Shown: positions 11,813 to 19,637 of the stretch, in pieces
How the letters are laid out: each line of letters opens with the position of its first letter
How positions within the stretch are numbered: position 1 is the first letter of the stretch
Source of the DNA: a virus
DNA length: 20,336 nucleotides
Virus record (IMG/VR): IMGVR_UViG_3300031951_001504
Coordinates: 1 to 20,336 of that record
Strand: one strand, 5' to 3'
Program-made: the position numbers and the translations under genes
The notes under the pieces: generated by a model
What the model was told of the DNA's origin: nothing
Seen by the model: only the letters and a program-made list of their open reading frames with translations
Databases searched by the model: none

Positions 11813-13843
11813 GTGTCTGATTTTTTTAGTTTTCGTTTGTCTGAAGATTTTATAAATGATTATAAAACAAAGGAACCGCCATTCGGCTTCACAGATGCAG
11901 GCGGTAATTCATTAGGAGAGATTACATTTATTCGTACCTACTCCCGTATGAAGGATGATGGAACTAAGGAAAGATGGTACGAGGTTTGTCGTCGAGTAAT
12001 CGAAGGCATGTATTCAGCACAAAAGAATCATGCTAAAGAAAACAGATTGCCTTGGAATGATTATAAAGCACAGTCTTCTGCTAAGGAAGCATTTGATAGA
12101 TTATTTAATTTAAAATGGACACCGCCAGGACGAGGACTATGGTCTTTTGGCACGGCACTTACAATGGAAAAGAAAAACTCAGCAGCATTACAAAACTGCG
12201 CTATGGTATCTACAAAAGACATAGATAGAAATGATCCAGGAACATTATTTGCTTGGGTTATGGATGCCCTTATGATGGGTGTGGGTGTAGGGTTTGATAC
12301 TGTTGGGGCAGACAAGCATTTGCCTATTTATAGTCCTACAGAACCAGCACAGGTTTATGAAATCCCAGATACTCGTGAAGGATGGGTAGAGTCCGTTAGG
12401 TTGTTAATTAATTCATTCTTAAAGCCTAATATGTATATTCAAGAGTTTAACTACGATCTTATTCGTCCTCTGGGAGCACCTATTAAAGGCTTTGGAGGCA
12501 CTGCCAGCGGCCCTGCACCACTTATCCAGTTGCACAAGCAGATAAGGTCTGTAATCGGCGGTAGAGCAGGAGAAACACTAGACTCAAGAGCAATAGTAGA
12601 CATCGTTAACCTTATTGGTACTTGTGTAGTATCAGGAAACGTAAGAAGGTCTGCTACTTTGGCTTTAGGTAATGCTCAGGATGAAGACTTTATGAATCTT
12701 AAGAATTCTGAGGTTTTCCCAGAAAGAAATTCTTTTGACCCAGAAAACCCAGGTTGGGCATGGATGTCAAATAACTCAATTTCTGCGACGGTAGGTACAA
12801 GGTACGAAGACTACGTAGACCTAATCGCAAGCAATGGAGAGCCAGGATTTATTTGGCTTGATGTTGCCAGAAACTATGGCAGACTTAAGGATCCTGCGGA
12901 CGGCAAGGATTATCGTGTAATGGGATTCAATCCTTGTGCAGAGCAGCCATTAGAATCATACGAACTATGCACCTTGGTCGAGGTACATTTAAATCGTCAT
13001 GATTCTAAGGAAGACTTCCTCCGCACCCTTAAGTTTGCCTATCTCTATGGCAAGACAGTAACGCTGATACCAACACACTGGCAACAGACAAACGGTATCA
13101 TGCAGCGTAATCGTCGTATTGGAACATCGCTTACAGGTATTGCTTCATTCTCAGACAAATTTGGTTTGCCTGTTGTGCGTGAATGGATGGACGAAGGATA
13201 TGAGACTATCCGTAAATATGATCACTCATATTCTGAGTGGCTATGCGTTCGTGATTCCATTAGGGTCACAACTGTTAAACCATCAGGGTCTGTATCAATT
13301 CTTTCTGGCGCCACGCCTGGAGTTCACTGGGCGCCTGGTGGAAACTATTTCTTGCGAGCAATTAGATTTGGGAATACTGACCCAATGATTCATTTGTTCA
13401 AGGCTGCTGGATATAAGATGGAGGCTGACCTTGTATCTGCGAATACAACTGTCGTATATTTCCCAGTACATTCTGGTCACGCAAGATCTGAAAAAGATGT
13501 AACATTATTTGAGAAGATTGCGCTTGCTGCTACTGCTCAGAAATACTGGTCTGATAACGGCGTGTCTGTAACGCTTTCATTTGACAAGGAAACTGAAACA
13601 AAGCACATTGCGCCTGCACTCCATATGTATGAGGGACAATTAAAGGCAGTCTCATTCTTGCCAATGGGTAATAAGGTATATCCTCAGCAACCATATACTG
13701 AAATTACCGAAGAAGAGTACAACGCTTACATTGGCCAGATTAAAAAGATCGACTGGTCTGCTATTTATGATGGAGCAGAAAATCTTGAGGCACAAGGCGA
13801 AATGTACTGTACTACAGATGCTTGCGAAATAAAAATATCTTAG
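11813..13843 (+). CDS. class II (B12-dependent) ribonucleoside-triphosphate reductase
   Basis: 676 residues from GTG at 11813, with AAGGAG seven bases upstream. It reduces ribonucleotides to deoxyribonucleotides with adenosylcobalamin as radical source, supplying DNA precursors in the cytoplasm. Key residues are all present: Cys129 (LQNCAMVST) and Cys386 (YELCTLVE) as redox pair, Cys375 in NPCAEQ as thiyl radical site, Asn373 and Glu377 beside it, and Cys666-x4-Cys671 at the C-terminus for thioredoxin transfer. The C375/C386 spacing equals that of the Lactobacillus RtpR enzyme (C408/C419). SGNVRRSATL and TTVKPSGSVSILSGATPGVHW are family signatures. It needs no small subunit and no anaerobic activase. 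Slightly shorter than the roughly 740-residue RtpR. Confidence 0.95.
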   Translation: MSDFFSFRLSEDFINDYKTKEPPFGFTDAGGNSLGEITFIRTYSRMKDDGTKERWYEVCRRVIEGMYSAQKNHAKENRLPWNDYKAQSSAKEAFDRLFNLKWTPPGRGLWSFGTALTMEKKNSAALQNCAMVSTKDIDRNDPGTLFAWVMDALMMGVGVGFDTVGADKHLPIYSPTEPAQVYEIPDTREGWVESVRLLINSFLKPNMYIQEFNYDLIRPLGAPIKGFGGTASGPAPLIQLHKQIRSVIGGRAGETLDSRAIVDIVNLIGTCVVSGNVRRSATLALGNAQDEDFMNLKNSEVFPERNSFDPENPGWAWMSNNSISATVGTRYEDYVDLIASNGEPGFIWLDVARNYGRLKDPADGKDYRVMGFNPCAEQPLESYELCTLVEVHLNRHDSKEDFLRTLKFAYLYGKTVTLIPTHWQQTNGIMQRNRRIGTSLTGIASFSDKFGLPVVREWMDEGYETIRKYDHSYSEWLCVRDSIRVTTVKPSGSVSILSGATPGVHWAPGGNYFLRAIRFGNTDPMIHLFKAAGYKMEADLVSANTTVVYFPVHSGHARSEKDVTLFEKIALAATAQKYWSDNGVSVTLSFDKETETKHIAPALHMYEGQLKAVSFLPMGNKVYPQQPYTEITEEEYNAYIGQIKKIDWSAIYDGAENLEAQGEMYCTTDACEIKIS

Positions 13844-13845
13844 TA

Positions 13846-13854
13846 TGATAAAAT
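13846..13854 (+). promoter_or_regulatory. extended -10 promoter for the 13864 gene
   Basis: TGA then TAAAAT (13849-13854), with 9 bases before the ATG at 13864; the predicted leader is about three bases. It lies in the 20-base gap after the reductase stop. Confidence 0.5.
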
Positions 13855-13863
13855 AGACTCATA

Positions 13864-16800
13864 ATGTCTAGTCCATCAAATCTGTATGCAGAAAAAATAT
13901 ACTCTGAGCACCCTCAGTTTTTGTGGGCACTTGATGATAAGGCTGATTACGTTTCCTTAATCTCAGAAATACAAAGAAATACTTCTGCCTGGATTTTTGA
14001 TAATGGATCTTCTACAATAACTGAAGAATTACTAGATGCTCCGTTTCCAGACAGTGTAATTAACAAAGTTATTCCTGCTGCAGTTACAGAAGGCTTGTTT
14101 TCAGTAACTTTAGTTAGTCCAGAAATAGTAAGCACGAGCCAACTTAATAGTACACTTAAAACTTTTTCAATTGGATCTTATTTCTACACACTTAGTCCGT
14201 ATTCCCTTAGCATAGAAATAGGGTATAGATATTATGATGATGCACAAGAACAATATGTAGATGTTTTAAAATCTTATGATGCATCTCTTTCTGATAGATG
14301 GTATTTTTTATCTGAAACTTTTAGTCCAGAATCTAGCGACTTGCCATTAAGGTTAGTTATAAAGATAAACTATTTAGGACAGTCTTCAGAGTTAAATGAT
14401 TACGCATTTTATATTAATGGAATTACATTTGGACAATGGTCGGAAGAGTTTCAGTCAAGTTCTCTTGGAGTAACTAAAACAACTCTTCCAAGCAGCATAG
14501 CGTTAGACCCTAGTGATGTTATTGAGGCAAAAGCGTACGGCCTGTCAGATTCTAATGGATATTATTTTGTAAATAACAGCGCATTGGCTGCAAAAAACTT
14601 TGGTGTGCCTATGGTTTTTGGATCAGAGAATGTTACTAAGTTATACGATAATAACAACAAGCCCTGCTTAATTGTTCCTTCTAACGGTATGATGTCTGAC
14701 GGCGGTAGATATCAAGAATTTACTTTAGAGTTTTGGTTAAGAACAAATAATTCTTCTTCTCAATCAAAAAGAATAGTTGGGCCAATTTCATCAACTGATG
14801 GCCTATATGTAGACGGTCCATTTTTAATATTAAAGATAAATGAAAAGTACGAATCATATTATATTGGTCAATGGGAAAGACCAATGTTACTTCACTGGAG
14901 ATACTCCAATAACTTATCTACAGTTCTGTTAAATGGCGAAGAGATAATCTCAATGTCCATAGATAGTTCTTTAATCTTATTGCCAGAAGCAGAAAATGAA
15001 TTAGGCAAAAATCAAAACTGGATTGGGTTTTATGCCTATCAAGATATACAGCCTATAGAGTTAGATTGCATTGCTCTATACACATACTTAGTCCCGTCTT
15101 TGGTTGCAAAACGAAGATTTGTTTATGGACAAGGCGTAGAGTATCCAGAAAACCTCAATGCAGCCTATGGAGGAAGTACTGTTTTATTTGACTATTCTTT
15201 TGCCGATTACACCAAAAACTATAACTACCCAGATCTAGGCTCTTGGTCTCAAGGTCTTTTGGACAATGTAATAATTGAAGACAACTATTTAAAAACTCCA
15301 GAATTTATTGCTCCACAAATATTTACTAATAGCATTGTTAATACTGGCGAAGAGTTATTGAATCAGTGTGCAACAATTCAAAATGAAACCTCTTTATTCA
15401 TAAACTTAAAACCATCTTCTCCAGCATGGGATAATACAGATTCATATCTTTATTTTGATAACTTTAACTTACTAAACCAAAGAACCCACGCATTCTACGG
15501 CTTGTTTAAAAAAGAAACTGGAACTGTTACCAATCAAGTTCTTATTAGAATAGAAGACAATTCAGGAAACTATTTGTCAATAGAGTCCGTTGGTGCAGAT
15601 ATTAGATACATCTTAAAATATGGGCAAGAACCTATTGAAACCATATATGAAGCAGTTTCAGTTCCTGAAAATGAGATCTTCGCAGTTGGTATTGAGATAG
15701 ATGTTTTTAGAGATTACTATGGAGGAAATTTAGTTTCATTTTTTAATGGGTCCTCCTCATTAAAGATGTATGTTGGGGGTACTAAAGAATTTCAAAAGAC
15801 ATTTACTGGAAATATTTATAAAATTGCTTTATGCTCTGAAAAAAATGTAAAAGATATTCAAGATCTGTTTAACATCTTTGGAGTTCCAAAAGACTATGAA
15901 AATATTTTTAATCTTTACGGCCCTGGAGTTAGTTATGATGGCGGAGACGCAGATCAGGATTTTTGGTCTTTCGTTTTTAATGGAGGAAATGTCAACTCAT
16001 TCTTAACATTAGAATTAGAGAACCACGTTGCCAGTTTTTCTATAGTTCCTAAAAATTATTTTGATAACTTTTATTTAGATGTTGATATAAAGGGATCATG
16101 GAAAGACTATATACCTTTGTCATATTTTGGCCAATACATTACAGACGAATATGGAGATAGTAAGTTTGGGCTAGACTTTATTCAATTTAATGTAAACTAT
16201 CCAGCACCAGCAAAATTTAAAGAAACAGAAGTGAAAGATACAGATGGCTGGCTTTATAGTGAGTTATCTACAGAATATTCATATCCAGTACAAAGAACTT
16301 ATGAGTCTTTGGATAATTATTTGTATACTGGATATGTAGACTATCAAGATCTGGCAGAAAGATCAATTAAGACATACTCATATGATACATCAGACGCTAT
16401 ATTAAAAACATATATTACATTTGAATATCTTGAATCAGGCGCCAATGCTTCAGAAGGATTTTTTGTTAACACTCAAGATGTTTCAAAAAATGGAGTAGTT
16501 AGTCCAGGAAGCGAATGGATTAATACTAAATATGAAGTTGTTGACAATACAATTATATATCCTCCAGCAGGAATTGATTTTAATAAAATAGCCATTGTAG
16601 TTCATCTTGAGTTTTTGGTAGATGGAATTAAATATCAGCCAATAAAAATTAAAAATTTACAGTTAGCATCACAAGCATTTAATTATAATACAGCGAACAA
16701 CATAGGGACAAGATTTGGCACTAATGTATACCCTTACGTTAACAATGGATATTATTATAACTATAAATCTAAAAATCCTTTTGCCATATACAAGGGATCG

Positions 16801-17559
16801 TCCCCATATCTTTATTTGACTAGAAACTCTGGCTTAGAATTGCGTGGTAACTATGATCCACTTATTAACAGAGGGGTTGCCATACCCGTTAATACTAATA
16901 AGGATGCAAACTATGAAGTTATGGCAATGCAATCTTTAATTAGGTTTAATGAAGACTTTTTCCCATATGCTCCTACACAAATTATGCAAATAAATGCAAA
17001 GGGCAAAACAATAAAACTGTATACGGTAGCAAATCATCCAACAGGTAAAAGAGCAAAAATATATGCAATCGACGGTAATACTGGAGCGCTTTATGACGGT
17101 ATAGCATTTTACTTAAATGGCAAAATAGTAAAAGAGCCAGTAATTAATATTAATGAATGGGCAATGCTAGGAATAGGATTCCCCAGCATATTAAATTTTA
17201 AATCTTATGCGGGATCAATAATGATTAATGGCCCAATCATATTTAACAGTTTATCTTTTTATCAGACAACTAATCTTCAGGCTATTCAGACAGTAACAAA
17301 AAGACCTTGGGCTAGGGTAAAGTTTGCCGTGGATGGTGTGTTTGACTGGGAGTATTGGAATGATTATTTTGTGTGGCAGGGTGTACTAGTGCAATCGGCA
17401 GTTAGTTATTATGGAGTAAATCCAGCAGATATATATAAGGCGTACACTGGCACCAATAAAATAATCGTTGACGATTCTAGAGTTTTTAGTTTTAAGGACT
17501 ACGAGTATGCAGTTTTTAAAGATGTATTGTGGCAATCACAAATATCAGATGCGGTATAA
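13864..17559 (+). CDS. large virion protein with LamG/concanavalin-like domains
   Basis: 1231 residues, aromatic- and Asn-rich, the largest gene here. Residues about 280-410 (RYQEFTLEFWLRTNN, GLYVDGPFLILKI, LLHWRYSNNLSTVLLNGEEII, ELDCIALYTY) and about 540-675 (THAFYGLFKKETG, VLIRIEDNSGNYLSI, NLVSFFNGSSSLKMYV, NIYKIALCSE) each read as a concanavalin-like (LamG) jelly roll. A later region (about 1040-1165, FNEDFFPYAPTQIMQINA, IAFYLNGKIVKEPV) may be a third. The final part, VFDWEYWNDYFVWQGVLVQS, lacks a known motif. Such domains bind glycans, so a tail-tip or side-fibre adhesin is likely. It sits just before the portal region and carries its own promoter. Confidence 0.75.
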   Translation: MSSPSNLYAEKIYSEHPQFLWALDDKADYVSLISEIQRNTSAWIFDNGSSTITEELLDAPFPDSVINKVIPAAVTEGLFSVTLVSPEIVSTSQLNSTLKTFSIGSYFYTLSPYSLSIEIGYRYYDDAQEQYVDVLKSYDASLSDRWYFLSETFSPESSDLPLRLVIKINYLGQSSELNDYAFYINGITFGQWSEEFQSSSLGVTKTTLPSSIALDPSDVIEAKAYGLSDSNGYYFVNNSALAAKNFGVPMVFGSENVTKLYDNNNKPCLIVPSNGMMSDGGRYQEFTLEFWLRTNNSSSQSKRIVGPISSTDGLYVDGPFLILKINEKYESYYIGQWERPMLLHWRYSNNLSTVLLNGEEIISMSIDSSLILLPEAENELGKNQNWIGFYAYQDIQPIELDCIALYTYLVPSLVAKRRFVYGQGVEYPENLNAAYGGSTVLFDYSFADYTKNYNYPDLGSWSQGLLDNVIIEDNYLKTPEFIAPQIFTNSIVNTGEELLNQCATIQNETSLFINLKPSSPAWDNTDSYLYFDNFNLLNQRTHAFYGLFKKETGTVTNQVLIRIEDNSGNYLSIESVGADIRYILKYGQEPIETIYEAVSVPENEIFAVGIEIDVFRDYYGGNLVSFFNGSSSLKMYVGGTKEFQKTFTGNIYKIALCSEKNVKDIQDLFNIFGVPKDYENIFNLYGPGVSYDGGDADQDFWSFVFNGGNVNSFLTLELENHVASFSIVPKNYFDNFYLDVDIKGSWKDYIPLSYFGQYITDEYGDSKFGLDFIQFNVNYPAPAKFKETEVKDTDGWLYSELSTEYSYPVQRTYESLDNYLYTGYVDYQDLAERSIKTYSYDTSDAILKTYITFEYLESGANASEGFFVNTQDVSKNGVVSPGSEWINTKYEVVDNTIIYPPAGIDFNKIAIVVHLEFLVDGIKYQPIKIKNLQLASQAFNYNTANNIGTRFGTNVYPYVNNGYYYNYKSKNPFAIYKGSSPYLYLTRNSGLELRGNYDPLINRGVAIPVNTNKDANYEVMAMQSLIRFNEDFFPYAPTQIMQINAKGKTIKLYTVANHPTGKRAKIYAIDGNTGALYDGIAFYLNGKIVKEPVININEWAMLGIGFPSILNFKSYAGSIMINGPIIFNSLSFYQTTNLQAIQTVTKRPWARVKFAVDGVFDWEYWNDYFVWQGVLVQSAVSYYGVNPADIYKAYTGTNKIIVDDSRVFSFKDYEYAVFKDVLWQSQISDAV

Positions 17560-17561
17560 TA

Positions 17562-17570
17562 TGGTATACT
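17562..17570 (+). promoter_or_regulatory. extended -10 promoter, leaderless for the 17578 gene
   Basis: TGG then TATACT (17565-17570), leaving 7 bases before the ATG at 17578. An in-frame ATG at 17572 lies one base after the hexamer, upstream of any transcript from this promoter. Confidence 0.6.
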
Positions 17571-17577
17571 AATGGTT

Positions 17578-17982
17578 ATGAAAAACAAAAATCAGCCACT
17601 TTTTGGTAAAGACGGTAAGCCAAGAATGCCTGGTCAAATAGGCGATACTAAAGTCACCCTAATAGATAAAAATTATGACTGGGGTATTTATGTATGGAAA
17701 AAATCTAATGGTAAATGGTTTACTGATGGAAATGGAAATATATTAAACATTCCATCAATGAAGGGCGATCTTTCAAGAATCGCAGAACTAAAGCAGGCAG
17801 CAGCATATTATGGAGAGCCAGATGGCGAAGCATACTTTTTTGCAGGCATGGGAAGAGTTACTGATGAGGAGTACAGCGAGCAGGTAGATAGAATGAAGGC
17901 TGGGCTTATTCCTAATTTGAATGATCTTGGAGCCGTACAGGCAGCAAAAGATACGATTGCTAAGTATGGAGATGAGGAATAA
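17578..17982 (+). CDS. small protein upstream of the portal gene, function unknown
   Basis: 134 residues from the ATG at 17578, chosen over the ATG at 17572 by promoter position. The N-terminal half is beta-like (KVTLIDKNYDWGIYVWKKSNGKWFTDGNGNILNIPS). The C-terminal half is helical (SRIAELKQAAAYYG, TDEEYSEQVDRMKAGLIPNLNDLGAVQAAKDTIAKYG). It overlaps the portal gene by one base (TAATG at 17980-17984), with GAGGA just before, so the two are coupled. Such a position suits a head-assembly or portal-associated protein, but I recognise no family. Confidence 0.7.
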   Translation: MKNKNQPLFGKDGKPRMPGQIGDTKVTLIDKNYDWGIYVWKKSNGKWFTDGNGNILNIPSMKGDLSRIAELKQAAAYYGEPDGEAYFFAGMGRVTDEEYSEQVDRMKAGLIPNLNDLGAVQAAKDTIAKYGDEE

Positions 17983-19571
17983 TGTCAGAAGAAAAAGAAT
18001 ATATTATCGGTGCCAGGATAGATGCATTATCAGACCCGCAAGATTCATTTAAAACATCAGATCCATTTAACAAGCCTTGGACAGAATTAAAATCATTTTC
18101 TGGAATAGATAATAACTTTAGAAGAAGAACTAATCGCTTAGTTGAAAAAGCAATGCCCAATAATCCAACACAAGGATATTTAGATAGTGCAAGAGCAGAG
18201 CAGCACGGCATAGGAGATTCTAAGTCAAAAGAAATAAATCCTGGAACGGTATACAGAAATGGCTACGGGCTATTTGATGTAATTACACCACCATGGAATG
18301 TTTATGAACTTGCTAACTATTATGATACTTCTTTTGCAAATCATGCAGCAATCGATGCTAAGGTTGAGAATATAGTTGGTCTTGGATATGACTTTGAGGT
18401 TTCCCCAAGCACAATGTTAAGGCTTGAATCAAACAAAGATAAAGATCAGGTTGGAAGAGCAAGAAATAGAATTGAACGTGCAAAAATTGAAATGCATGAA
18501 TGGCTTGAATCATTGAACGATGATGATTCTTTTACAACTACCATGATGAAGGTTTACACAGATGTTCAGGCTGTAGGAAATGGATATCTTGAAATCGGAA
18601 GAACAACTCGTGGAGAGATTGGTTATGTAGGGCACATCCCAGCAACAACAATGCGTGTTCGCAGATTACGTGATGGATATGTACAAATTATTGGAAGCAA
18701 GGTTGTATATTTTAGAAATTTTGGTGCAAAAAATGCTAATCCTGTTACGTCTGATCCAAGACCTAATGAGATTATACACTTTAAACAGTATTCGCCTTTA
18801 AATACTTTTTACGGTGTTCCAGATATAATGTCGGCAATAAACTCGCTCCATGGAGACCAGTTAGCGTCACAATATAACATCGACTACTTTAGTAATAAGG
18901 CTGTCCCTCGTTATGTTGTGACGTTAAAGGGAGCAAAACTCTCTGCGGATGCTGAAGACAAGATGTTTAGATTTCTACAAACAGGGCTTAAGGGTCAATC
19001 ACATAGAACGCTATACATTCCATTGCCTGGCGATAGCGATAGCAACAAGGTTGAGTTTAAAATGGAGCCAATTGAAAATGGTGTACAAGAAGGCTCTTTT
19101 GAAAAATATCGCAAACAAAATCGTGATGATGTTTTGATTGCACATCAGGTTCCCCTATCAAAGATAGGCGGAGGAGATGCGGGATCTATTGCAGCAGCCT
19201 TAGCGCAAGATCGCACATTTAAGGAGCAGGTCTCTAGACCAGCACAAAGAGAATTAGAAAAAATTATCAACAAGATAGTCAAAGAAAAAACAGATGTTCT
19301 TGTATTAAAATTTAAAGAACTAACCCTCACAGACGAAATTGCTCAATCTCAAATATTAGAAAGATACGTCAAGACTCAGGTCATGCTTCCAAACGAGGCT
19401 AGGTCTGTTCTTGGACTCCCACAGCGGGAAGGAGGAGACGAGCCGTTTAGCCCTAAGCCAGAAGACAATGCACAGAGGGCTAGAGATGGGGAAAGACTAA
19501 ACAATCAGTCCGATGGGGAAGCCACAATTAGTGGAAGGAACCCAAAGGGAGAGGGAAGATCAACTTCCTAG
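17982..19571 (+). CDS. phage portal protein (PBSX/HK97-like)
   Basis: 529 residues. The portal forms the dodecameric ring at the capsid vertex through which DNA is packaged. Visible signs in order: an N-terminal clip/wing region with FDVITPPWNVYELANYYDTSFANHAAIDAKVENIVGLGYDF, the mid region VGNGYLEIGRTTRGEIGYVGHIPATTMRV, then EIIHFKQYSPLNTFYGVPDIMSAINSLHGDQLASQYNIDYFSNKA, the classic PBSX-family portal signature, and IAHQVPLSKIGGGDAGSIAAALAQDRTFKEQV. The C-terminus (after about residue 480) is polar, Gly/Asn/Arg-rich and probably disordered. The start shares an A with the upstream stop. Portal followed by prohead protease is the standard HK97-type order. Confidence 0.92.
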   Translation: MSEEKEYIIGARIDALSDPQDSFKTSDPFNKPWTELKSFSGIDNNFRRRTNRLVEKAMPNNPTQGYLDSARAEQHGIGDSKSKEINPGTVYRNGYGLFDVITPPWNVYELANYYDTSFANHAAIDAKVENIVGLGYDFEVSPSTMLRLESNKDKDQVGRARNRIERAKIEMHEWLESLNDDDSFTTTMMKVYTDVQAVGNGYLEIGRTTRGEIGYVGHIPATTMRVRRLRDGYVQIIGSKVVYFRNFGAKNANPVTSDPRPNEIIHFKQYSPLNTFYGVPDIMSAINSLHGDQLASQYNIDYFSNKAVPRYVVTLKGAKLSADAEDKMFRFLQTGLKGQSHRTLYIPLPGDSDSNKVEFKMEPIENGVQEGSFEKYRKQNRDDVLIAHQVPLSKIGGGDAGSIAAALAQDRTFKEQVSRPAQRELEKIINKIVKEKTDVLVLKFKELTLTDEIAQSQILERYVKTQVMLPNEARSVLGLPQREGGDEPFSPKPEDNAQRARDGERLNNQSDGEATISGRNPKGEGRSTS

Positions 19572-19614
19572 TTATCCACAACCTTATACACAAGTTATTA
19601 ACATTTGTGTAAAA
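19572..19614 (+). promoter_or_regulatory. cluster of DnaA-box-like sites
   Basis: TTATCCACA (19572-19580) is the exact consensus DnaA box. TTATACACA (19584-19592) fits TTWTNCACA. TGTGTAAAA (19606-19614) is a match in reverse orientation. TTATTAACA (19595-19603) has one mismatch. Starts are 12, 11 and 11 bases apart, about one helical turn. TACACAA (19587-19593) and TTGTGTA (19605-19611) also form an inverted repeat. Possible replication origin or DnaA-controlled promoter. Confidence 0.55.
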
Positions 19615-19627
19615 AAGGCTCTATAAT
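19598..19627 (+). promoter_or_regulatory. -35/-10 promoter for the prohead protease gene
   Basis: TTAACA (19598-19603), an 18-base spacer, then TATAAT (19622-19627). Predicted start is about 19634, four bases before the ATG at 19638. The -35 box lies inside the DnaA-box cluster. Confidence 0.55.
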
Positions 19628-19637
19628 ATATACTAGT

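Noticed and set aside
19584-19614. Terminator between portal and protease from the TACACAA/TTGTGTA stem
   Set aside because: The stem is followed by a run of A, not T, on the plus strand, and overlaps better-supported DnaA-box and promoter signals.
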